Shown here piece after piece: positions 15,614 through 24,119 of a stretch of DNA of 28,726 bases (within the stretch, counting starts at the first letter, position 1; every line of letters starts with the position of its first letter). The DNA is from Chromatiales bacterium. GTDB lineage: Bacteria; Pseudomonadota; Gammaproteobacteria; CAMYNG01. The notes below the pieces were generated by a model, which did no database searches, was not told where the DNA came from, and saw only the letters and a program-made list of their open reading frames with translations. Location of the stretch: contig JALSIK010000065.1 of NCBI GenBank assembly GCA_026990045.1, positions 1-28,726 on the forward strand, in the 5' to 3' direction. The position numbers and the translations under genes were made by a program.

Positions 15614-17887
15614 TCAAAAACGATGAAACCGATGGCCGGGAACGGCGGGTCGTGGCCGCCGGGAGCGGGCCACGCCCAGGGCGGCGGCCAGGAGGAGCAG
15701 GGGCAGGGTGGGATCCGGGGCGCCGGCGGGCCCCAGCGTGCAGCCGCCGGTGGGTTCAGGCCCCGGGCCGGCGGGCGCGGGGCCGGGCGCAGGTGTTGCC
15801 GGGGGCGGCTGGGCGCCGGAGTCGTAGGTGACGGTGAGGGTGAGACTGGCGGTGTTGCCGGCGGCGTCCCGCGCCGTGATGGTGATGGTGTTGGTCCCCG
15901 GCATCAGGTCCACGGCGGGGATCTGCCAGCTGGCGGTGCCGGTGGCGATGCCGCTGCCGCCGCGGTCGTTGCGCCAGGACACCTCCACCACGCCGGTGTC
16001 GTCGGTCGCGGTGCCGGCCAGGGCGAGCGGCGTGGTCGTGGTGTCATAGCTGGCGCCGCCCGTGGGACTGGTGAGGGCCAGCACGGGGGGCCGGGTGTCG
16101 CCGCCGCCGGCGGTCCCGGCCTCCACCGCGCCCAGGTCGGGACCGGATCCGGCGAAGCCGTCGTTGATGCCGGGCAGGCGGAGGCCGGCGTCCAGCGCCG
16201 GGCTGCCGGCCATGGGGGCCAGGGCGCCGTCCAGCAGGGGGGCGGCGAAGCGGCCGTTGGCCTCCTGGCCCGAGACCTGGCGGAATTCGCCGAAACTGTC
16301 CACCTTGTACTGGGTGCCGTTGCTCCACCACTGGAAGATGCCGGTGGCGGAAGGGGTGTACCACAGGTCGTAGTCGAAGCTGGGATGTGTCTGGCCGTTG
16401 TTGAGCGCGCTGGTGGCCTTGCCGCCCGCCGCGTTCCAGAACACGTTGTTGCGGTAGACGATGTTCTTGACCGGCACGTTGTGGGCACCGGGCAGCGCGT
16501 ACCACAGGTTGATGAGGGTGCCGCTGTTCCGGCGCACGAAGGTGTTGTGATACAGGAAGATGTTGCGGATGGGAATGGTGTTCTGGCCGGCGGTGTTGGT
16601 CTTCACGCCGCCCTCGCCCCACTGGCCGTCGACGATGTTGCGGACGAAGAAATACGGCCCGGGCATGGACGGCGAGATGGAGATGGCGTTCTGCAGGTCC
16701 ACCGCGGGGTCGGGCGCCGCCGGGTCGTCGCCCATGCGGTTGCGGAAGATGCGGGCGTTGACGCAGATGCCGTCGGCCTCGATGGCGTCGTCGCGCACCG
16801 CGGTGATGAGATTGTCATGGAAGTCCAGGTTGTGGTTGCCCCAGCCGGCGCTGCCGGCGCCGCCGGTCAGCGCCAGCACGTGCGCGGTGTTCTCGGCCAG
16901 GTTGCGGGCCGCCCTCTCGTCGCCGCACAGGGAGGCGCCGTCCACCACGCCGTAGATCCGGTTGCCGCGGTAGACCGAGCCGGGGCCGGGTTTCCCGTCC
17001 TGGACGATGCCGTAGTAGGTCTGGTTGGGACAGCGCTGGTAGCTGGCGCTGGGGCAGTTGGCGGCATCCCATTGCTCGTCGGAGATGACGTTGTTTTCGA
17101 CGAGGTTGTAGGCGCTGCCCGCGGTCTCGTACACGTTGCCCCAGCCGTTGTCGTGGATGAAACTGTTGCGGATCACGCACCGGCGCGCGCCGGAAAGACG
17201 GACGCCGTAGGCCCCGCCCACCTGCGTCGGCGAGCCGCCGTTGCGGATCTCCAGGCCGTCCACGATCACGTAGGAGGAGTTGCTGATGGACAGGGCCACG
17301 CCCGTGCCCAGGGTGCCGTTGGCGCCGTCGATCACCGGCCGGTTGGCGGGATCGGCGGCGCGGATGACCAGGGGCGCGTCAGCGGTGCCGGCAAACCCGC
17401 TGATGGAGACCGGGCCGTAGGTGCCCGGCATGACCCGGATCTCGGTGCCGGGTGCGGCCGCATTCACGGCGGCCTGGAGGCTGGTGTAGTCGGCGCCGGC
17501 CGGGCCCACGGTGATCACGCCGGCCGGGGTCGGCACGGTGAAGGGCGGCAGGGTGGTGAGGACGGCGGTGCGCGGGTTGGTGCCGCTGACCCCGTCGGGA
17601 TCGCTGAGGGTGATGCGCAGGTTGTAGGTGGTGCCCGGGGTCAGGCCGAACAGGGAGGTGGCCATGTTGTTGGCGTCGTAGGGCACGAAGTCGTGGACCC
17701 GGCGGTAGGCCGTATCCGCCGGCCCCTTGATCTCGAGGGTGGCGCTCTCGTTGCCGTTGGCCCCGCTCAGGGTGATGATGACGCCACCGGTCTCGTAGCC
17801 GCCGTGGGGGTACACCGCGGCGATGCCGGCGGCATGGGCGCCGGTGGCGGCCAGCAACAGGGTCAGGGCAAGCAGCATTCCTCGCAT
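15614..17887 (-). CDS. Exported right-handed beta-helix protein with Ig-like domain and CTERM-like sorting tail
   Basis: The product has 757 residues. The ATG at 17887 has GGGAG 6 nt upstream and opens directly into a Sec signal peptide (about 1-19, ending AHA). A fibronectin-type/Ig-like N-terminal domain follows (about 20-115). Next is a parallel beta-helix typical of pectate-lyase-like folds, beginning VGPAGADYTSLQAAVN and PGTEIRVMPGTY and rich in N-x-(I/V) ladder repeats. A choice-of-anchor-like GSPALDAG ... GPDLGAVE segment precedes a bacterial Ig-like domain (SPTGGASY ... GTNTITITARDAAGN), a Pro-rich spacer and a tail of GGCTLG, DPTLP, a hydrophobic helix and SRRPR. This tail resembles exosortase/rhombosortase-type CTERM signals. 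A surface or exported polysaccharide-binding role is inferred; no catalytic site was identified. Confidence 0.85.
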   Translation of the reverse strand: MRGMLLALTLLLAATGAHAAGIAAVYPHGGYETGGVIITLSGANGNESATLEIKGPADTAYRRVHDFVPYDANNMATSLFGLTPGTTYNLRITLSDPDGVSGTNPRTAVLTTLPPFTVPTPAGVITVGPAGADYTSLQAAVNAAAPGTEIRVMPGTYGPVSISGFAGTADAPLVIRAADPANRPVIDGANGTLGTGVALSISNSSYVIVDGLEIRNGGSPTQVGGAYGVRLSGARRCVIRNSFIHDNGWGNVYETAGSAYNLVENNVISDEQWDAANCPSASYQRCPNQTYYGIVQDGKPGPGSVYRGNRIYGVVDGASLCGDERAARNLAENTAHVLALTGGAGSAGWGNHNLDFHDNLITAVRDDAIEADGICVNARIFRNRMGDDPAAPDPAVDLQNAISISPSMPGPYFFVRNIVDGQWGEGGVKTNTAGQNTIPIRNIFLYHNTFVRRNSGTLINLWYALPGAHNVPVKNIVYRNNVFWNAAGGKATSALNNGQTHPSFDYDLWYTPSATGIFQWWSNGTQYKVDSFGEFRQVSGQEANGRFAAPLLDGALAPMAGSPALDAGLRLPGINDGFAGSGPDLGAVEAGTAGGGDTRPPVLALTSPTGGASYDTTTTPLALAGTATDDTGVVEVSWRNDRGGSGIATGTASWQIPAVDLMPGTNTITITARDAAGNTASLTLTVTYDSGAQPPPATPAPGPAPAGPGPEPTGGCTLGPAGAPDPTLPLLLLAAALGVARSRRPRPAVPGHRFHRF

Positions 17888-18215
17888 TGCGGGCTCCCGT
17901 GGCACAGGTTCGGATGGATGCGGCCCCGCGGCCGGGGACCTTCAGTGACCCCGGGGCAGTGAAAAGCATAGACGGGTACGGCGACGGGACACGGGAACCG
18001 GTCACAAACCCGATGGATTCGATGTGGCGGCGGGCCAATGTTTTCGATTCTGTGCGGTGGTTCCGCACCGGTCTGCGAAGGCGTTCCGGATCCGGGCACC
18101 GCGTGCCTTCCGGCATGCCCTTTTTCCCACTGCCGTGCCTATAATTCCCGGCACCGGCGGCTGTTGCCCCCCGGCTCGAAACGGACGTCAGGCAAGGATA
18201 CGGAGGAACAAGAGG
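17888..18215. other. 328-bp divergent intergenic region
   Basis: It separates the beta-helix gene (-) from the small TPR-like gene (+). Contents: an inverted repeat CCGGGG/CCCCGG (17932-17937, 17949-17954) in the presumed leader of the beta-helix gene; a second inverted repeat GTGCGG/CCGCAC (18052-18057, 18063-18068) midway; and a perfect TATAAT at 18140 facing right. I found no convincing minus-strand promoter for the beta-helix gene; TATGCT (17972-17967) lacks a good -35 partner. Confidence 0.4.
18140..18145 (+). promoter_or_regulatory. -10 element of the TPR-like gene
   Basis: TATAAT is a perfect -10 hexamer with TG four bases upstream (TGCCTATAAT). The 17-bp-spaced -35 position (18117-18122, GCCCTT) is poor, so activity may depend on the -10 or an activator. 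The start point would be about 18152, giving a leader of roughly 65 nt. Confidence 0.45.
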
Positions 18216-18683
18216 ATGGTGTCACGGGAACGACAGGCACTGCTCGAGGAGGCAGTGGTGCACCTGGAGGAGGGGCGGCCGGGCGAGGCGCTGGTGGCGC
18301 TGCGCCAGTTGCAGGCCGGCCTGGCCAAGGGCGGGACGGACTACAACCGCGTCCGTTCCTATTACGGCTACACCCTGGTATGCCTGGGGGAGCAGACCGA
18401 GGGCCTGGCGGTGTGCCGGGATGCGGCCGACTCCGAACTCAACGATCCGGTGGTGTTCTACAACCTGGCCCGCGCCGCCCTGCACTGCGGCCAACGGCGC
18501 CTGGCCCTGCATGCCATCGGGCTGGGCCGGGTGGCGGGCCCCGGGTTTGCCGAGCTGGAGCGGCTGCGCCGGCGCATGGGGGTGCGGCGCCAGCCGGTGC
18601 TGCGGTTCCTGTCGCGGGACAATCCCCTCAACATCATCCTCGGCCGCATGCGCCACCGCCGCCTGGCCCCGGCGCGCATGTGA
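18216..18683 (+). CDS. Small TPR-like protein of unknown function
   Basis: The product has 155 residues and no signal peptide or membrane helix, so it is probably cytosolic. Helical repeats fit TPR-type pairs: ALLEEAVVHLEEGRPGEALVAL, then a YYGYTLVCLGEQTEGLAVCR pair and a VFYNLARAALHCGQRRLALHAI pair. The C-terminus is basic (MGVRRQPVLRFLSRDNPLNIILGRMRHRRLAP). The ATG is preceded by GGAGG at 9 nt. TPR folds mediate protein contacts; the partner is unknown. It stands alone between the beta-helix gene and a repeat-rich region and could be a regulator or adaptor, which is speculation. Confidence 0.75.
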   Translation: MVSRERQALLEEAVVHLEEGRPGEALVALRQLQAGLAKGGTDYNRVRSYYGYTLVCLGEQTEGLAVCRDAADSELNDPVVFYNLARAALHCGQRRLALHAIGLGRVAGPGFAELERLRRRMGVRRQPVLRFLSRDNPLNIILGRMRHRRLAPARM

Positions 18684-18687
18684 TGCC

Positions 18688-18725
18688 GGAGGTCAGAGGC
18701 CAGATCTCAGATGTCAGATCTCAGG
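18688..18725 (+). repeat. 7-bp tandem repeat array, AGATSTC variant (array 2)
   Basis: Heptamers GGAGGTC, AGAGGCC, AGATCTC, AGATGTC, AGATCTC followed by AGG. The period and AGA phase match the other arrays, but the third to seventh bases have drifted to TCTC/TGTC. It begins five bases after the TPR-like gene. Confidence 0.75.
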
Positions 18726-18804
18726 CTGCGATCGCCGCGGAGGGGAGCAATCGTGTCATGAATCGGTCCCGCAGGGCGGCACCGCGCCGCACCCGAACAA
18801 ACAA

Positions 18805-18864
18805 CCCGTAGGAGCGCCGCCCTCGGCGCGAACCCAGAACGCGGCGGCCGTCCCTTCCTACGGG
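18805..18864. repeat. REP-like palindromic element
   Basis: Outer arms CCCGTAGGA (18805-18813) and TCCTACGGG (18856-18864) are perfectly inverted. The left arm leads into a GCGCCG/CGGCGC hairpin (18814-18819, 18824-18829) and then CGAAC. The order GTAGGAGC-hairpin-CGAA resembles REP/BIME units known in Pseudomonas and relatives. No REP-associated transposase gene is in this window. Confidence 0.65.
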
Positions 18865-18888
18865 CTGTGCTCAAGCCGACCTGCGTTC

Positions 18889-18930
18889 GGAGGACGGGGG
18901 ACAGAAGACAGAAGACAGAAGACAGAAAGG
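18889..18930 (+). repeat. 7-bp tandem repeat array, AGAAGAC variant (array 3)
   Basis: Heptamers GGAGGAC, GGGGGAC, AGAAGAC (three identical copies) and AGAAAGG. It forms an inverted pair with array 4 at 19001-19031; the two could fold into a long stem with a loop of about 70 nt. Confidence 0.85.
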
Positions 18931-18954
18931 GTGCCTCGGCCGAAATGGATTCGT

Positions 18955-18981
18955 CCTTTGCGTTCCTTGGTGCCCTTGCGT
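18955..18981. repeat. Three degenerate 9-bp units between heptamer arrays
   Basis: CCTTTGCGT, TCCTTGGTG and CCCTTGCGT follow one another without gaps. They sit in the loop between inverted arrays 3 and 4. Similar CTTTGCG-type nonamers are, from memory, another common intergenic repeat in Proteobacteria. Confidence 0.5.
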
Positions 18982-19000
18982 TGACATTCAGCCCTGCAGG

Positions 19001-19031
19001 TCTGTCCTCCGTCTTCCGTCCTCTGTCTTCT
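19001..19031 (-). repeat. 7-bp tandem repeat array, inverted (array 4)
   Basis: On the minus strand: AGAAGAC, AGAGGAC, GGAAGAC, GGAGGAC, AGA. It mixes the AGAGGAC form of array 1 and the AGAAGAC form of array 3, showing all are one repeat family. It ends 75 bp from the uvrA stop codon. The whole 18684-19105 interval contains these repeats and no supportable gene. Confidence 0.85.
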
Positions 19032-19105
19032 GCAGGCGGCACCGTGCCCTGCGCAGACTCCTTGTCCCAGCCGCCGGTCCCCGGCCGCCGGCACCCGTGT
19101 GTCCG

Positions 19106-21958
<2,853 letters not shown>

Positions 21959-21963
21959 GTGCG

Positions 21964-21993
21964 TTCCCGGCAGGTATGGCAACCTGCTAATAT
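21964..21993 (+). promoter_or_regulatory. Possible promoter of the transporter gene
   Basis: TTCCCG (21964-21969) and TAATAT (21988-21993) are 18 bp apart, with TG at 21985-21986 giving an extended -10. Its -10 overlaps that of the opposing uvrA promoter. Confidence 0.4.
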
Positions 21994-22018
21994 ACGCCGT
22001 TTCCGCTGCGCGGGGCAA
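21989..22018 (-). promoter_or_regulatory. Probable promoter of uvrA
   Basis: On the minus strand TTGCCC (22018-22013) and TATATT (21994-21989) are 18 bp apart, with the start point near 21982 and a leader of about 25 nt. The A/T-rich core is shared with the rightward promoter, so the two polymerases would compete. Confidence 0.5.
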
Positions 22019-22054
22019 AGCGTCCCGTGCCAGGTAGTCCGAATCACCGACGTC

Positions 22055-23485
22055 ATGAGCAGCAGTGCCCACCAGGCCGGCGGCGGCCCCGCCGACTCCG
22101 CCCTGACCCCCGGGGAACGGCGCACCGCGCTGGCCCTGGCCGGGATCGTGGGCGTGCGCATGCTGGGGCTGTTTCTCATCCTGCCCGTGTTCTCGGTCTA
22201 CGCGGTGGCGCTGGAGGGGGCCACCCTGCCCCTCATCGGCCTGGCCCTGGGCATCTACGGCCTGACCCAGGCGCTGTTCCAGGTCCCCTTCGGCCTGCTC
22301 TCGGATCGCGTTGGACGCAAGCCGGTGATCGTGGCTGGGCTGCTGCTGTTCGCGGCCGGCAGCGTGGTGGCGGCCCTGGCCGAGACCATCTGGGGCGTGG
22401 TGGCGGGCCGGGTGCTGCAGGGCAGCGGGGCGGTGGCCGCCGTGGTCATGGCCCTGGCGGCGGACCTCAGCCGCGAGGAGCACCGCACCAAGGTCATGGC
22501 CACCATCGGCGTGGGCATCGGCCTGGCCTTCATGACGGCCATGGTGGCGGGGCCGGTGCTGGGCCGGCTGGGGGGGCTGGCCGGCATCTTCTGGATCACC
22601 GCCGGGCTGGCCCTGGCCGCGCTGGTGCTGCTGCTGGCCGTGGTGCCCACCCCGGCGCGCCAGGCCGTCCACCGCGACGCCGAGACGGTGCCGGCCCAGC
22701 TGGGCGGGGTGCTGCGGGATGCCCAGTTGTGGCGTCTCAACGCCGGCGTGTTCACGCTGCACCTGGTGCTCACCGCCAGCTTCCTGGTGGTGCCGCGGAT
22801 CCTGCATCACGACCTGGGCGTGAGCGAAACCGGCCAGTCCCTGCTCTACCTGGGCGTGTTCGCGGCCTCGGTGGTGCTCATGGTGCCCTTCATCATTCTC
22901 GGGGAGCGGCACCGGCGGCTGAAGGAGGTCATGGCCGGGGCAGTGGTGGTGCTGGGGCTGGCCCTGCTGGGGCTGGCCGGCCTGGACGCGCCGGGCCTGT
23001 GGCCCCTGGCGGCGCTGATGGTGGCCTTTTTCGCCGCCTTCAACCTGGTGGAGGCGCTGCTGCCGTCGCTGGTGGCCAAGATCGCCCCGCCGGCGGCCAA
23101 GGGGACCGCCATGGGGGTGTTCTCCACCTGCCAGTTCCTGGGCGCCTTTGCCGGCGGCGCCGCCGGGGGGCGCCTGCTGGAGGCCTGGGGCCCGGGCGGG
23201 GTGTTCGCCGGGGGCGCCGCGGTGACGGTCCTGTGGCTGCTGCTGGTGCTCACCATGCGCCGGCCCGCCTACCTCTCCAGCCAGGTGGTGCGCCTGGCGC
23301 CGCTGCCGGCGTCGGAGGCCCCGGCGGTGGCGGCGCGCCTGCAGGCGGTGGCGGGGGTGGCGGAGGCGGTGGTGGTGCCGGAGGAGGGCGTGGCCTACCT
23401 CAAGGTGGACCGCGCCCGCCTGGAGCCGGCCCGGCTGGAGGCCCTGGTGCGGGAGCTGGCCGCCGGGGTCACGGTATCCGCCTGA
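22055..23485 (+). CDS. MFS transporter with C-terminal YAM-like domain (YajR type)
   Basis: This 476-residue protein has about 12 hydrophobic helices and MFS motif A between helices 2 and 3 (GLLSDRVGRKPV). After the last helix (ending near VLTMRRPAYLS), about 70 residues form an alpha/beta domain (VVRLAPLPASEAPAVAARLQ ... AYLKVDRARLEPARLEALV), like the ferredoxin-fold YAM domain of E. coli YajR. It probably exports small molecules; the substrate is unknown. The ATG at 22055 gives a short soluble N-terminus before helix 1, but no good ribosome site is visible, so the start is moderately certain. It is divergent from uvrA and upstream of ssb, as I recall in Pseudomonas. Confidence 0.9.
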   Translation: MSSSAHQAGGGPADSALTPGERRTALALAGIVGVRMLGLFLILPVFSVYAVALEGATLPLIGLALGIYGLTQALFQVPFGLLSDRVGRKPVIVAGLLLFAAGSVVAALAETIWGVVAGRVLQGSGAVAAVVMALAADLSREEHRTKVMATIGVGIGLAFMTAMVAGPVLGRLGGLAGIFWITAGLALAALVLLLAVVPTPARQAVHRDAETVPAQLGGVLRDAQLWRLNAGVFTLHLVLTASFLVVPRILHHDLGVSETGQSLLYLGVFAASVVLMVPFIILGERHRRLKEVMAGAVVVLGLALLGLAGLDAPGLWPLAALMVAFFAAFNLVEALLPSLVAKIAPPAAKGTAMGVFSTCQFLGAFAGGAAGGRLLEAWGPGGVFAGGAAVTVLWLLLVLTMRRPAYLSSQVVRLAPLPASEAPAVAARLQAVAGVAEAVVVPEEGVAYLKVDRARLEPARLEALVRELAAGVTVSA

Positions 23486-23501
23486 AAGGCGGGCGGATTT
23501 T
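23476..23501 (+). terminator. Intrinsic terminator overlapping the end of the transporter gene
   Basis: ATCCGCC (23476-23482) pairs with GGCGGAT (23492-23498), followed by TTTT (23498-23501). The stem includes the last codons and the stop lies in the loop. An alternative CCGCC/GGCGG stem overlaps it. This separates the transporter transcript from ssb. Confidence 0.6.
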
Positions 23502-23509
23502 CATCGCCC

Positions 23510-23538
23510 TTCGCGGTCTCCGGCGGCTGTGGTAAGGT
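23510..23538 (+). promoter_or_regulatory. Possible promoter of ssb
   Basis: TTCGCG (23510-23515) and TAAGGT (23533-23538) are 17 bp apart, with a start near 23545 and a leader of about 70 nt. No LexA box (CTG-N10-CAG) was seen between the transporter gene and ssb. Confidence 0.4.
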
Positions 23539-23615
23539 GGCGGGCGGGCGCCTTCGCCCATCCCTTATCACGCGGGCGCGCAGGCCCGCCGGCACCTGAC
23601 GACGGAGACGAGACT

Positions 23616-24062
23616 ATGGCGAGGGGAGTGAACAAGGTCATCCTGATCGGCAACCTGGGCCAGGATCCGGAGGTCCGGTACATGCCCAACGGGGGTGCGG
23701 TGGCCAACGTCACCATTGCCACCACCGAGACCTGGAAGGACAAGAACACCGGCGAGCCCCAGGAGCGCACCGAGTGGCACCGGGTGGTGTTCTACCGCCG
23801 CCTGGCGGAGATCGCAGGCGAATACCTGAAAAAGGGCTCCAAGGTCTACGTGGAGGGCCGCCTGCAGACCCGCAAGTGGCAGGACCGGGACGGCAACGAC
23901 CGCTACACCACCGAGATCATCGCCAACGAGATGCAGATGCTGGACTCCCGCGGCGGCGGCGGGAACTTCGGCGGCGGCAGCGGCGGCGGCCAGAAGCAGG
24001 CCCCGGCCGCGGAGCCCGCGCCGGCCGGTGCCGGGGAGTTCGACGACGACATCCCGTTCTGA
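23616..24062 (+). CDS. ssb: Single-stranded DNA-binding protein
   Basis: SSB (148 residues) coats single-stranded DNA during replication, repair and recombination. The OB fold (about 1-112) shows MARGVNKVILIGNLGQDPEVRY, TEWHRVVFYRRLAEIAGEYLKKG and VYVEGRLQTRKWQD. A Gly-rich, then Ala/Pro-rich linker leads to the acidic tip DDDIPF, which recruits partner proteins. GGAG lies 8 nt before the ATG; an in-frame extension upstream is not family-like. The linker is shorter than in E. coli (178 residues in total there). Confidence 0.98.
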   Translation: MARGVNKVILIGNLGQDPEVRYMPNGGAVANVTIATTETWKDKNTGEPQERTEWHRVVFYRRLAEIAGEYLKKGSKVYVEGRLQTRKWQDRDGNDRYTTEIIANEMQMLDSRGGGGNFGGGSGGGQKQAPAAEPAPAGAGEFDDDIPF

Positions 24063-24082
24063 GTCCGGGCACCGGGCGGGTG

Positions 24083-24110
24083 AAAACGGCGGCCTGCGGC
24101 CGCCGTTTTT
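24083..24110. terminator. Bidirectional intrinsic terminator between ssb and the envelope operon
   Basis: AAAACGGCGGCC (24083-24094) pairs perfectly over 12 bp with GGCCGCCGTTTT (24098-24109), with a TGC loop and TTTTT at 24106-24110. The A-run on the left provides the T-run for minus-strand transcripts, so it can end both the ssb transcript and the operon that stops at 24120. Confidence 0.93.
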
Positions 24111-24119
24111 CGTTGTCCT

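Noticed and set aside
21984..21999. LexA-box-like CTG-N10-CCG in the uvrA/transporter gap
   Set aside because: The right half is CCG, not CAG, and the left half lacks the T of CTGT; one match by chance is likely.
22013..22032. Sigma54-like TGGCACGGG...TTTGC sequence upstream of uvrA on the minus strand
   Set aside because: The GG and GC elements are 13 bp apart rather than the required 10, so it does not fit a -24/-12 promoter.
21959..22912. Minus-strand upstream extension of uvrA by 318 codons
   Set aside because: The extension is antisense to the transporter gene and His/Gln-rich; the GTG at 21958 gives the family N-terminus and a promoter lies just upstream.
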